Source: Siphonobacter sp047605205 | Lineage (GTDB): Bacteria > Bacteroidota > Bacteroidia > Cytophagales > Spirosomataceae | DNA: 64,000 bases | NCBI GenBank assembly: GCA_047605205.1 | Contig: JASGGE010000001.1 | Coordinates: 1-64,000 of the forward strand | Direction of reading: 5' to 3' | Shown here: positions 1 through 8,616 of the stretch, piece by piece | Numbering within the stretch: position 1 is the first letter of the stretch | Layout of the letters: the number at the start of each line of letters is the position of its first letter | The notes under the pieces: model-generated | The model's input: only the letters and a program-made list of their open reading frames with translations | Database searches by the model: none | Told to the model about the DNA's origin: nothing | Made by a program: the position numbers and the translations under genes

Positions 1-704
1 TTGTCGTAATACTTCCCTGGAAATCTGGACTGAACGAATTGATCCCTTAAGGTATTACCAGGCCCTACATCCGTAGAGAAATACTCAGAAGGCTTGCCAG
101 CAGGAAGGTAAGTAAAGTTGGCAATACCCCCTACATTAAGCATAATCCGGCTTTCCTCGGGATCAGAAAAAATCAGGTAATCACCATATACAGCCAGCGG
201 AGCCCCCTCCCCTCCGGCAGCAATATGCTTTTGCCGAAAATCACTCAGGGTTATAATACCGCTTTTTACTGCCAGATGGTCGGCATCTCCTATTTGCAAG
301 GTTGCATTTCCATATTGGTCAGCCGGGCGATGGTGCATAGGTGCATGGTAGATCGTTTGCCCATGGCTGGCAATCAGATCGATATCCGTTGGAGAAATTC
401 CCCATTCCGACAGGCTTGTAAGGATCAACTCGGCATAGTACTTACCAATATATGCATTTAGTAAGGTAACTTTCTCAAGCTCAACTAATTTCTTTGCAAA
501 AACGGACTTGATCTCTTCTTTAAAAGAAGCCTCATATTCTTTCGTTGCAAAATGCTTTACTGTTACGGAAGTTTCCAATCCGGTGCTTTTGAATTCGCAA
601 AGAGCAATATCCAATCCATCAAACGAAGTACCTGACATCAACCCAATAATGGTGCGAGCTGGTTTTTCGGCAATTTGATAGAGTTTTTTAACGGACGGAT
701 TCAT
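1..704 (-). CDS. anmK: Anhydro-N-acetylmuramic acid kinase, 5' part only
   Basis: The minus strand reads open from an ATG at 704 to the window edge, giving the first 234 residues of a protein that is usually about 350-390 long; the C-terminal third lies outside. Visible signatures are the N-terminal GLMSGTSFDGLDIAL phosphate-binding motif, SHGQTIYHAP, LSDFRQKHIAAGGEGAPL around the catalytic Asp, the LNVGGIANF block and a VGPGN motif. AnmK phosphorylates and opens 1,6-anhydroMurNAc released by lytic transglycosylases, so it acts in cytoplasmic peptidoglycan recycling. The family call is secure. No partner recycling gene is visible. It diverges from the DeoR-type gene starting at 963 across about 260 bp of AT-rich DNA. 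It is the most chromosome-like gene in the window, which matters when judging whether the replication module further right is plasmid-borne or integrated. Confidence 0.95.
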   Translation of the reverse strand, partial: MNPSVKKLYQIAEKPARTIIGLMSGTSFDGLDIALCEFKSTGLETSVTVKHFATKEYEASFKEEIKSVFAKKLVELEKVTLLNAYIGKYYAELILTSLSEWGISPTDIDLIASHGQTIYHAPMHHRPADQYGNATLQIGDADHLAVKSGIITLSDFRQKHIAAGGEGAPLAVYGDYLIFSDPEESRIMLNVGGIANFTYLPAGKPSEYFSTDVGPGNTLRDQFVQSRFPGKYYD

Positions 705-962
705 AAACACAGATAAATACGCAGATTTGTTTCAGATGAAGACAGGTTACTAAGTGTAAAAATATGTTTTTAGAATTCATGCACCAAATATTTTTGCGAC
801 TTTAAAATAAAATACGCAATAAAACGCATCTTGTTCTCACTTTTACAGTTTGAAAAAGTAGCTTCGGCCCAAGAAACCAAATCAGTATTGTTGCCAAAAA
901 AGTAAGTTAATCAATTTTAATCATTGTATAATGCCTCCTCAACCGATAATATCAAATTATTC

Positions 963-1706
963 ATGTTAAAAGAAGAACGACTACAATTTATTCTTACCCA
1001 GATAAACATTCATAATAAGGTTTTATCTTCTGACCTGAGTGTTCGGCTGGGCGTTTCTGAAGACACCATTCGCCGGGATTTAAGTGAGCTAGTTGATAAT
1101 GGTCAGATCATCAAAGTGCACGGCGGGGCTATTTCCAAAGCGTTCCATTATCAGACTTTTGACAGGGAGATCTACCGCAGAGAAGCGAAAAAAGAGATTG
1201 CCCGGAAGGCTCTTGATCTGATCAAAGATGAGATGATCATCCTCATGGGTGGCGGTACTACAATGGTTGAACTCGCCCGGATGATTCCTGAAAAACTTCA
1301 CTGTACCTTCTTTACGATCAGCCCGGTAGTGGCTCTTGAATTAGCCGAAAACCCAACCATTGATGTACATGTTATTGCCGGAAAGTTATCGTCTTCAACT
1401 CAAACCATGACCGGTGCCCAAACAATTGCACAATTGGCTGACTTGTCAGTAGATTTATGTTTTCTGGGAACCAATAGTATTTCGGTAGAAGATGGCGTAA
1501 CTGATTCTGATTGGGAAATTGTCCAGGTGAAAAAAGCGATGATCAAATCGGCTCACGAAACGGCCATGCTCAGTATTGCTGAGAAGTTAAACTCCAGACA
1601 AAAAATGAAAGTTTGTCCATTACACGAGCTTAAATACCTGATTACCGACTTACCCTCAAATGACCCAATGCTTTCAGCATATCAGCAGAAAATGATTGTT
1701 TTATGA
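963..1706 (+). CDS. DeoR/GlpR-family transcriptional regulator
   Basis: A 247-residue protein. I chose the ATG at 963 because MLKEERLQFILTQ is the normal DeoR-family beginning; an upstream in-frame TTG at 924 would add 13 unconserved residues. The N-terminus holds a winged helix (about residues 18-55, with VSEDTIRRDLSEL and the KVHGGA turn typical of the family). The rest is the DeoRC sugar-phosphate sensor fold, with MGGGTTMVELARMIP and LGTNSISVEDGVTDSDWEI as recognisable pieces. Family members repress sugar or nucleoside catabolic operons and are released by phosphorylated sugars. The target cannot be told from context: the divergent neighbour is anmK and the downstream DNA is gene debris, so it may act at a distance. 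Confidence 0.92.
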   Translation: MLKEERLQFILTQINIHNKVLSSDLSVRLGVSEDTIRRDLSELVDNGQIIKVHGGAISKAFHYQTFDREIYRREAKKEIARKALDLIKDEMIILMGGGTTMVELARMIPEKLHCTFFTISPVVALELAENPTIDVHVIAGKLSSSTQTMTGAQTIAQLADLSVDLCFLGTNSISVEDGVTDSDWEIVQVKKAMIKSAHETAMLSIAEKLNSRQKMKVCPLHELKYLITDLPSNDPMLSAYQQKMIVL

Positions 1707-1786
1707 AGATATGAATATGCCGATGGCTGGTTATCAGATCATTAAGTAATCGACAAACCGGTATAAATAATGACCTGAGAATTTTG

Positions 1787-1930
1787 TTAAAATCATTACA
1801 ATGGTCATATTTATACTTCAATATGAATTGGAGCGGCAGTTACAATGGGTGGTATGCTTTTGACAATTTCAACCCTGGTACCTATTCGTTCAATTATCAA
1901 ACCGGAATGATTACCAATATTCAGCCTTAA
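1787..1930 (+). pseudogene. C-terminal remnant of a C10 (streptopain-like) peptidase
   Basis: An open stretch without a usable start (open since about 1715, first ATG at 1823) ends at a TAA at 1928-1930. Its last residues, NMNWSGSYNGWYAFDNFNPG followed by a short tail ending TNIQP, look like the end of Bacteroidota C10 cysteine peptidases, where HxNWGWxGxYNGWY is followed by a Phe/Asn/Pro-rich tail. The conserved WGW is shortened to W-S, suggesting a small deletion. The catalytic Cys, His and propeptide are absent. I read it as the scar of a lost secreted protease. The family call rests on motif memory only. Confidence 0.5.
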
Positions 1931-1984
1931 ACACTTCTGCTATTGTTCATAGTCATCCTGTCCGTCTTCCAGATATCAGGATAT

Positions 1985-2020
1985 AAAAAGGCTCCGGATG
2001 TGCACATCCGGAGCCTTTTT
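1985..2020. terminator. Bidirectional terminator, perfect 36-bp palindrome
   Basis: A perfect inverted repeat: AAAAAGGCTCCGGATG on the left, TGCA at the centre, then the exact complement ending in five T. With an A-run on one side and a T-run on the other it can stop transcription in both directions. It lies just downstream of the convergent lipoprotein gene ending at 2047 and after the peptidase remnant. Confidence 0.85.
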
Positions 2021-2046
2021 ATAAAATAGACACGGGTCTGAGTATA

Positions 2047-3573
2047 TTATTTTCCACTCACATTCGTAACGATACTACTTGTTGTGAAGGTAGAAGATTG
2101 TGTACCGGGAGTATACGTTCCTGTCAGATACAAACCATTCCACTCAGTAGTATTCGAAACACTGCCACCGGTATAAATACTATATGTTTTTCCGGTACTT
2201 AGTTTTGGACTGGAGAATAACATAGTGGTATATGAACGGGGTATCAGAAGAGTAAGAGCTTCCGTTCCGTCAGTTGTTTCGATATGAAAAAGCTGACTGG
2301 CCGTTCCGCTTCCCAGAATAACAGCAGTTTGTGTGGTTACACTTGAGGTTGGTGTACTGGTTGCTCCACCCATACCAACAAGAATACCCCCCGTTATTTT
2401 GAACGTATTTTGGTCACAGTCAAAACCTTCTTCCGGTGAGCCTGCTCCTACAGAAACGCTAATGCCTCCGGTTACGGTCAGGATACCATTAGAATCAATC
2501 CCATCATTATTACTACTGTAGGAATAAATTTTACCACCATTGATATAAATAGCGGTACTGGCATTCAGTCCGTCATCATACGTTTTAACTGTAATGGCCC
2601 CATCATTAACAGTAAGCGTGCTTTTACTTTCAATACCCTCTCCTGCTGAAGAATTTACACTGATCGTGCCGCCATTGATAGTCAGGTAAGGATCAATGCT
2701 TGTGTCTGTATCATACGAAGCCGATATTCCTTTATCTACTGAATTAATCGTATAGGTTCCAGCGTTCATCACGATATACCCCTCTTCACATTGAATACCA
2801 TCGTTAGATGCGGTAATGGTTACGGTTCCACCATCAGCAATGAAGGCCTCATTGGTATGAATTCCATCCGAAGTTGCTCCTGAAACGGTAATGGCCCCGC
2901 TGATGATTCGTACGTAGTCGTCACTGCAAATAGCATGTTTATAATTTCCCTTAATGGATAAGCTCCCATCACCACTAAAAATAAGTTGCCCTTCGCTAAA
3001 GAGCGTTCCCTTCATATCTTCATCAGTGGTTGAGGCAGTGTAGCTACTTCCGTCTGTAAGTGTATTTATTGTATTATCATTGATCACTACAAAGGCCCGT
3101 TTACTCGACTGTATGTTAATGGCGGGCCCATCAGTATTTGTAATGTCTACGCCATTTAGGGTCAGTTTAAATTTCTTATCGCTATATATTTTTACGGAAC
3201 CGCTGGTTGTTGTACCCGAAAGCACATATTCAACTTCTGCAACCGAAGAATTAATCTCCACATCTCCATTACTTTCGGTTACCGTAACACCACTGGCCGA
3301 CAATGGGTTTGTAATGCTAACACTGCTCCCGAAAGTAATGAGTACCTGAGAAGAAAACGTTGAATTAGCAATCAGGTCGTCTTCATCTGATGCCGTATCG
3401 GTATTACCTTCAGGGCTGGCAGAAGTAGTGGTCGTGCTGTCAATGGTTACTGCAGATGAAGACCCTGAAGAGGAAGTAGCATCTTCTGAATCTTTTGAGC
3501 AGGCTAATAATGTAGAAAGGGCAAGCACAAGAATACTATTATTCCGTAATGCTTTTAAAATACTTGAATTCAT
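2047..3573 (-). CDS. Secreted carbohydrate-binding beta-helix lipoprotein (Cthe_2159-like)
   Basis: 508 residues. The N-terminus is a lipoprotein signal: a hydrophobic run ends in STLLAC with the lipid Cys at residue 25, followed by a Ser/Thr/Asp-rich linker to about residue 80. The rest is built from short repeating strands with recurring D-G-I-x-x-N/S/C turns (SDGIHTNE, NDGIQCEEG, DKGISA, GEGIESKS, DDGLNAS, NDGIDSNG, EEGFDCD), the rungs of a right-handed beta-helix. The pattern fits the carbohydrate-binding family typified by Clostridium thermocellum Cthe_2159, known to bind acidic polysaccharides and cellulose through Ca-coordinating loops. It is probably anchored in the outer membrane facing out. 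No enzyme or SusCD pair is adjacent. The ligand is inferred from the family only. Confidence 0.8.
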   Translation of the reverse strand: MNSSILKALRNNSILVLALSTLLACSKDSEDATSSSGSSSAVTIDSTTTTSASPEGNTDTASDEDDLIANSTFSSQVLITFGSSVSITNPLSASGVTVTESNGDVEINSSVAEVEYVLSGTTTSGSVKIYSDKKFKLTLNGVDITNTDGPAINIQSSKRAFVVINDNTINTLTDGSSYTASTTDEDMKGTLFSEGQLIFSGDGSLSIKGNYKHAICSDDYVRIISGAITVSGATSDGIHTNEAFIADGGTVTITASNDGIQCEEGYIVMNAGTYTINSVDKGISASYDTDTSIDPYLTINGGTISVNSSAGEGIESKSTLTVNDGAITVKTYDDGLNASTAIYINGGKIYSYSSNNDGIDSNGILTVTGGISVSVGAGSPEEGFDCDQNTFKITGGILVGMGGATSTPTSSVTTQTAVILGSGTASQLFHIETTDGTEALTLLIPRSYTTMLFSSPKLSTGKTYSIYTGGSVSNTTEWNGLYLTGTYTPGTQSSTFTTSSIVTNVSGK

Positions 3574-4294
3574 GAATATAGAGCTAGTTATGAATGGTCT
3601 GATAAGGTCACGACCATTGGTATTGCTCTAGTCAGTACGTAAGCTGGGTTTCAAACGTTGCAGGCGATGTATTAGAAACTAGTTGCGTTCTCAAAGGAAC
3701 CATCGTTTTGAAAGTGTTCAAGCTCGTTAGTAAGGCTTCTGCTGGCTTTTTAAGGGATAAAAGCCTTCGTAAAAGAATTTATTAATTTTCTCAACTAACC
3801 CTCCACCCTGATCTCAAAACAATTGGATTGAAGCCTTTTTGAAGAACCTCTGAATTCATGGCCTCACTTAGCCCACATGGTGTTTTAACCTGTACCTTAG
3901 GGACAGACGCTACATTAGAAAAGGAAGTCGGGCCTATCTTTTACGAGCCTATATATAGGTAAGAGTTTGTTTTAAACCACTTCCGTTTCTTTATACCAGC
4001 CAATACCCTTTAATTACGGGTAATAAGGATGACAAAACTCCCCTCTTTCTACTTTAATCGTCCCATAAATCAGTTTTTAAGCACCGCTAATAGCTCCAGT
4101 ATACTTCTGATTATCAATTACTTTCTTATTTATGGGTAAAGATTCCCTACTTAAAAGAATCAAAAAACATAAACCTTTTTTAACGTACATTAAAAAAACA
4201 TAAAACTGGCATTAAAGTAGTTTTAACTTTACAACGGGACGTAATAAGTTCAGAACTTGATCCCGTATAATTGTCAGTGCAAATCCTCTTTATT
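3574..4294. other. Gene-free interval, no recognised content
   Basis: About 720 bp between the divergent lipoprotein gene and the response regulator. Six-frame reading gives only fragments below 40 codons, none recognisable. The promoter of the response-regulator gene must lie at the right end, where TAACTTTA near 4226 resembles a weak -7 element. No repeat or strong hairpin was found. Confidence 0.4.
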
Positions 4295-4993
4295 ATGAAT
4301 GCCCTGATAATAGATGATGAAAAAAAATTCGCTTCAATATTAAAGCGGAACCTAAAAAAATATGGCTTTGATTCTTCCATTGTATCTACTGGAGCAGCAG
4401 CCCGAAAAGAAATGGAAACTGGTGATTTTAAGTTAGTTCTACTCGACGTGAATCTGCCCGATGGCAATGGATATCAACTTTGCCAGGAATTTAGAGCCCA
4501 AAACAACAGGCTGCTTATTATTATTCTGACATCTTCATATTCACTTGAGGATAAGTTAACGGGCTTTCAGTCTGGTACTGATGATTATCTCGTAAAACCC
4601 TTTGAATTTAAGGAACTATTAGCCCGGATTCGGGGTGGTCTCAGACGTAATTATCAGTTGCTCGAACCAATCATTAGCGTATCTGAACAACTCAAGATCG
4701 CAGATTTGGTTATGGATCTGCATAGCAAAACGGTTACGCGGGCAGGTCAGTTTTTACATCTTACTCCCAGAGAATTTTTCCTACTGGAATATTTTCTGCG
4801 AAATCAGGGAGCTGTTCTCAGTCCACATGAGATTATTCAATTCGTTTGGGGAGAAACTTCAGAACTACATTCTAATGTTTTGAACGTGTATATTAATTCA
4901 TTACGCAATAAGGTAGATAAGGTTTTCGGTACTAAACTCATTCATACTCGCATTGGGCTAGGCTATATTATGAAGGAGTCGTCCACGTTATGA
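4295..4993 (+). CDS. OmpR/PhoB-type response regulator (orphan)
   Basis: 232 residues from the ATG at 4295; an in-frame TTG at 4271 would add eight residues before the conserved beta-1 strand NALIIDDE and is unlikely. The receiver domain shows the acidic pair D7-D8, the phospho-acceptor D51 in LLDVNLPDG, T79 in LTSS and K101 in LVKPF. The C-terminal half is an OmpR-type winged helix, with LTPREFFLLEYFLRNQGAVL, an H-S-N-V-L-N-V-Y-I recognition helix and a HTRIGLGYIM wing. All phosphorylation residues are intact. No histidine kinase gene is adjacent: the next gene, on the other strand, is a membrane methyltransferase-like protein. The cognate kinase must be elsewhere. Confidence 0.92.
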   Translation: MNALIIDDEKKFASILKRNLKKYGFDSSIVSTGAAARKEMETGDFKLVLLDVNLPDGNGYQLCQEFRAQNNRLLIIILTSSYSLEDKLTGFQSGTDDYLVKPFEFKELLARIRGGLRRNYQLLEPIISVSEQLKIADLVMDLHSKTVTRAGQFLHLTPREFFLLEYFLRNQGAVLSPHEIIQFVWGETSELHSNVLNVYINSLRNKVDKVFGTKLIHTRIGLGYIMKESSTL

Positions 4994-5168
4994 AGGAGAA
5001 ATTGGGGTATCGCTGATTCCCTTTTTTATAGAGGCCTTCAAACGGAATTATTTTTTCTACCCGTCTTCATCTACGCTTTAAGTGGATATACGTTACACAC
5101 GTACAGACTGACCAAACGTATTTCTGGCTCAGAAGTAAAATACGCGTGCCTTGCGTCGGATTAATGCA

Positions 5169-5729
5169 TTAAAACAGGAAAGGAATAAGCCCTTTTGTGG
5201 ATTTCTTATAGTCCAGGTAGTCCTGACCAAACTGATTAATCAGAGCCTGCTCTTCTACTTTAATCCGGTACCTGAAAGCCCCTACTATGGCTACAACAAC
5301 AATTAAAAAAGAGATCCAGTTATTCAATGAAAGCCCAAATCCCACGAACGACAGCAGAGAAGCAAAGTACGACGGATGGCGAAGGTATCGATAGAAGCCG
5401 TCTTTTTTTAGTGTATGGTTTTCCCGAATGGTTACATCTACCGTAAAAAAAGAGCCTAGTGAGGCAATCACGGTTAGACGTAACACCATTCCGGCTATAA
5501 TCACGATTAACCCTACATATTGAATCAATATACCTTTGCGAATTGGCCAATAATACAGGTTTGAAACAACAACGGCGATTGATATACTGATCATGATAGT
5601 AATCCAAATGAGGGAGAGTGACCCCTGATCTGTATTCTGCCTATCATCAGCTTTTGAGTGCATCAGACGATTAAGTAGTAATTCAGACAAAAACCAACTA
5701 CTGTACACCAGGATAAATAAATTATTCAT
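5169..5729 (-). CDS. Isoprenylcysteine carboxyl methyltransferase-like membrane protein
   Basis: 186 residues from the ATG at 5729 (MNNLFILVYSSW); an in-frame TTG at 5774 would overlap the predicted promoter. Four or five hydrophobic segments are present. The C-terminal half carries the ICMT/PEMT signature: a GFYRYLRHPSYFA motif, the hydrophobic helix GFGLSLNNWISFLIVVVAIV, then RIKVEEQALINQFGQDYLDYK with the E-E pair used for SAM binding in this family. In eukaryotes the fold methylates prenylated Cys; bacterial members have mostly unknown substrates, probably lipids. Family is fairly sure, substrate unknown. No operon partner. Confidence 0.8.
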   Translation of the reverse strand: MNNLFILVYSSWFLSELLLNRLMHSKADDRQNTDQGSLSLIWITIMISISIAVVVSNLYYWPIRKGILIQYVGLIVIIAGMVLRLTVIASLGSFFTVDVTIRENHTLKKDGFYRYLRHPSYFASLLSFVGFGLSLNNWISFLIVVVAIVGAFRYRIKVEEQALINQFGQDYLDYKKSTKGLIPFLF

Positions 5730-5775
5730 ACGTAAGAATTTTTTACAGACAGAGCTATTTGAATTGAATATCAAT

Positions 5776-5808
5776 CAAAGATAAATCAGTCATCGTATAG
5801 AATACCAA
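5776..5808 (-). promoter_or_regulatory. Bacteroidota-type promoter of the methyltransferase-like gene
   Basis: Read on the minus strand, TATCTTTG (5783-5776) matches the TAnnTTTG -7 consensus, and a TTG at 5808-5806 lies 22 bp upstream as a -33 element. Transcription would begin about 40 nt before the ATG at 5729, which supports that start over the upstream TTG. Confidence 0.5.
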
Positions 5809-6560
5809 TATTTCTTCTACTGGTTCACTGAATTCCGTCACATCACCATTCTGCCAGGCCACTAATCTACCCATTCTAATAAAAATCATCTGCCAGACTG
5901 AGGCAATTGGATATACCCTGTCATTTTATAGTGCAAAGGCACATTCGCGGGTGCCTGAAAGAACATGGGAATAACATAAATGCGTAGAATAACATAAAAA
6001 GTTTACTAGCTTTAAAAACGGGCATCATGTTTATCTATTTTAAATACTGAAAATAAGGAACTTTTGCTGCATAAACACTACTTCTGTATCATACTACACT
6101 CTTATCTTTTATATAAATGCACTTGAGAAAAGCAAAAAGAAGTTATTGATAAAATGCTGTGTAAAAGGAAGAAATTTATGGCATAATGGGTCACCTGAGA
6201 TTTTGATGTATAAAATCAAAACGTACTCTTTGTCATCCAGCGAAATCTCAGACGTTATCTTAATGGGTTTTTTCTAATCAAAATTTGCCAGTCAGATACA
6301 AATTACTTTGATGCAACATATTCATAACTTACTTAATATCAGCTAATAAATAGGTCCGTTGAAGGGAAAGAGGTATAGTCTTGATATTACGTTTATAAGA
6401 ATGACCCATTAATACCCCTCGATTATCCCGTGATTATCCTCCCTTGTTCATCAGGATATGAGCTAGTACGTTCTATTGGGATAATTAGAATATCCTTTCT
6501 GATCGGATCATGTTTTTAATAAAATCAGATCTCGACTATTGGTATGTTTCACCTCTAAAC
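5809..6560. other. Gene-free AT-rich interval beside the partition genes
   Basis: About 750 bp with no convincing reading frame. The only structure noted is a short direct repeat, GAATAACATAAA at 5969-5980 and 5987-5998 (18-bp period). The 13-mer AATAACATAAAAA at 5988-6000 recurs exactly inside the palindrome in front of parA (8512-8524). No mobile-element end was recognised. Confidence 0.35.
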
Positions 6561-6594
6561 ACAAAGGTCGGTAGCTAAAACTACCGACCTTTGT
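6561..6594 (-). terminator. Terminator of the parAB operon
   Basis: Inverted repeat with 14-bp arms, ACAAAGGTCGGTAG and CTACCGACCTTTGT, and a 6-base loop, 20 bp beyond the parB stop codon. No long T-run follows, but position and stability make it the natural end of the leftward parA-parB transcript. Confidence 0.7.
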
Positions 6595-6613
6595 ATGGAA
6601 ATATATTGTCCTT

Positions 6614-7534
6614 TTATTCTTTTAGGCTTTTTAACTGCTTAACTAAACGTATAATTGAATCTAATAAATATCCTGATGGATTTTCAAGTTGGATGAGTTG
6701 ATTTAGTTTATCAGATAACTGCTTTTTTACTACTTCTGCAGACGGCTTATTTTCCGAATTATCTGCTTTTTTCAAAATTTTGATAACCTCTGGTAAAGTA
6801 GATAAGGGTTCTGTCTCTATATCAGCAAGTTGTGAAATTAATGCTTTATTAATCTTTATTTGACCACTTAAAATCTGATTGCGAAAATCTGGAGTTAATT
6901 TATCCAAACCTTCTGAAAAATCCGCATCCCTTTTTATAGTCTTTTCGCTAACATTGAATCGTTCGGCCAGCCTTTCCGAGGTATTACCGGATTCATAAGG
7001 GACATTTTGTCCTTTCTGCTCTTCACTTTCCTCTTCATGACCATAAGGGACATTTTGTCCTTTATACAAAGTCCGGTCATATTTCCCTTTTCCCTGCTTT
7101 TCCGTTCGATATCTCAACCCACGCAAATAAGATGTTTGTTCGGGCGTCAAGTTACGGCGACCTAACTGGTTGTCAATCATGAAAAATCGAACCGCTTCTA
7201 TCGTAGGAAATTGGACTAAATGAATTTTAAAGTCCAATGCATGTTTTTGACAAACCGAATAACGATTGTGCCCATCTACTAATACAAACATAGAATCCGG
7301 TGAAGCATTGCCCAAAGCAACTCCGGCCGTAGTTTCCCAAATCAATAAGGCTTCCCTACATCCTTCCTTTAATATATTCTCTTCCAGTTGAGCATATTCA
7401 TCCCCAAGGAGTGGAGGGATAAAGGCTTGCAGCTCTGGCAGAATCTTAATCTGCAGTTTAATATCTTCATGACGAAGTAAACTTTGATCTTTTATAATAT
7501 TTTTATCTGTAAAACCAATCTGATACTTCTTCAT
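6614..7534 (-). CDS. parB: ParB-like partition protein
   Basis: 306 residues. The N-terminal half is a ParB/Srx-type domain with LVDGHNRYSVCQKH (about 86-98) and the RRNLTPEQTSYLRGLRY segment that in plasmid ParB-like proteins leads into the helix-turn-helix. That HTH (about 184-205) contains SERLAERFNVSEKTIKRDAD. Then come helices with ILSGQIKINKALISQLADIE and a C-terminal part that may dimerise. Its ATG overlaps the parA stop by 4 bp (ATGA), so the two are translationally coupled. In plasmids ParB binds the centromere site and recruits ParA. Oddity: the heptapeptide KGQNVPY occurs at 158-164 and 174-180, encoded by an exact 22-bp DNA repeat that is itself partly palindromic. The partition role is inferred from family and operon. 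Confidence 0.85.
   Translation of the reverse strand: MKKYQIGFTDKNIIKDQSLLRHEDIKLQIKILPELQAFIPPLLGDEYAQLEENILKEGCREALLIWETTAGVALGNASPDSMFVLVDGHNRYSVCQKHALDFKIHLVQFPTIEAVRFFMIDNQLGRRNLTPEQTSYLRGLRYRTEKQGKGKYDRTLYKGQNVPYGHEEESEEQKGQNVPYESGNTSERLAERFNVSEKTIKRDADFSEGLDKLTPDFRNQILSGQIKINKALISQLADIETEPLSTLPEVIKILKKADNSENKPSAEVVKKQLSDKLNQLIQLENPSGYLLDSIIRLVKQLKSLKE
6994..7063. repeat. Exact 22-bp direct repeat with internal palindrome inside parB
   Basis: The same 22 bp occurs at 6994-7015 and 7042-7063, 48 bp apart start to start. Each copy contains the inverted repeat GGACA-TTT-TGTCC. In frame it yields the duplicated KGQNVPY peptide. It could be a simple coding duplication or a protein-binding site hidden in the gene. 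Confidence 0.8.
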
Positions 7535-8487
7535 ACCTTAAACTTAGTTTGCGTAAACTCGTTTGCCAATTTTTGATAATCGGTTGCTCCATTGCTGTCT
7601 TTCTGGTAGGCAAATATGTCCATTTGAGCTACTTGAGATTCTTTTAAAGCAACGTTACTACGAATTTCGGTTTCAAAAATTTTAAAATTAGATAATGATT
7701 GATGAATGTAATGAATCATGTCACGGTGAACATTTAACCGTTTATCAACCATCGTCAATAAAATACCTTCAATCTTTAATTCATAATTTATTCGATCACG
7801 AACCTGAGCAATACGATCAAATAAATTGTTAACTCCTTTCATGGAAGAAGCCTCTGGTTGTAAAGTAATCAGGCAAGTATTAGAAGCCACCAGAGAAGAA
7901 TTCGTAAATATGTTAAGGGCAGGAGGGCAGTCTATAAAAATGTAGTCATAATTCCCACGGATCGGAGCTAATGCATTTTTTAATTGGTTAACTCCGCCTA
8001 CTGCCTGCACAAGCTCCAGGTCTGCATAAGCTAATTCTAAATCACTAGGTGCTAAATCAAAATTTGGAGCAATGTTCAGAATGGGCAACGGTTCATTTTT
8101 TAATAAAGCATGTACCACTTGTTTATCTAACTCTTCAACTCCTAACGATTGAGTTAAATTGCCTTGTGAATCCATATCAATTAATAAAACCCGATATCCT
8201 GCCAAAGACAATGCTCTTCCTAAATTAAGTGTTGTTGTAGTTTTGCCCACACCACCTTTATGATTTACAACCGAAATAATACGAGCTTTACGATCCATCA
8301 TTTCAGCATAACCATATTCCATTAGAACTGGGTATAGTGTAGCCAAGTGTTTATCATTAAGCGTACGATCACCCGATAATGCTTTGGAAAGCGTTCCCGT
8401 AGGTAAACCAGCCTGTTTTTCGATGGCCGAAACAGAAAGTGCAGATTTACGGCGGAAAAACAGAATGGTTTCTTCGTGTGTTAACAT
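7531..8487 (-). CDS. parA: ParA-type partition ATPase with N-terminal DNA-binding domain
   Basis: 318 residues from an ATG at 8487. Residues 1-60 form a helix-turn-helix (LSVSAIEKQAGLPTGTLSKAL), as in type Ia plasmid ParA proteins that repress their own operon. The ATPase follows: deviant Walker A KGGVGKTTTT (77-86) with the signature Lys77, LLIDMDSQGNLTQSL (A' motif), YDYIFIDCPPALN (Walker B) and SLVASNTCLITLQPE. ParA forms ATP-dependent assemblies on the nucleoid that move the ParB-bound replicon. It is the first gene of the leftward parAB operon and diverges from rep across the presumed origin. The 35-bp palindrome just upstream (8501-8535) is a likely operator for its own HTH. Size and layout fit a low-copy plasmid or chromid. 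Confidence 0.95.
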   Translation of the reverse strand: MLTHEETILFFRRKSALSVSAIEKQAGLPTGTLSKALSGDRTLNDKHLATLYPVLMEYGYAEMMDRKARIISVVNHKGGVGKTTTTLNLGRALSLAGYRVLLIDMDSQGNLTQSLGVEELDKQVVHALLKNEPLPILNIAPNFDLAPSDLELAYADLELVQAVGGVNQLKNALAPIRGNYDYIFIDCPPALNIFTNSSLVASNTCLITLQPEASSMKGVNNLFDRIAQVRDRINYELKIEGILLTMVDKRLNVHRDMIHYIHQSLSNFKIFETEIRSNVALKESQVAQMDIFAYQKDSNGATDYQKLANEFTQTKFKV

Positions 8488-8500
8488 AGTTATAGGAATA

Positions 8501-8535
8501 ATATTAAGACAAATAACATAAAAATGTCTTAATAT
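8501..8535 (-). promoter_or_regulatory. Palindromic operator at the parA promoter
   Basis: Perfect 11-bp arms, ATATTAAGACA (8501-8511) and TGTCTTAATAT (8525-8535), flank a 13-bp spacer and begin 14 bp upstream of the parA start codon. Type Ia ParA proteins with an N-terminal HTH usually bind such a site to autorepress parAB; that role is inferred. The spacer is the AT-rich 13-mer also found left of parB. Confidence 0.65.
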
Positions 8536-8597
8536 ATAGACGTTTTTATCTCGAATTTTATCAAATTTTTATTTTTAACTAAAATGTATCATTCATA

Positions 8598-8616
8598 ACT
8601 ATCACAGATAACACGT
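8598..8616 (+). repeat. Isolated iteron near parA
   Basis: ACTATCACAGATAACACGT matches the iteron consensus at both conserved blocks (ATCACA and CACG) in the same orientation as the main array. It lies about 110 bp upstream of the parA start, where Rep binding could connect partition and replication control. Confidence 0.6.
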
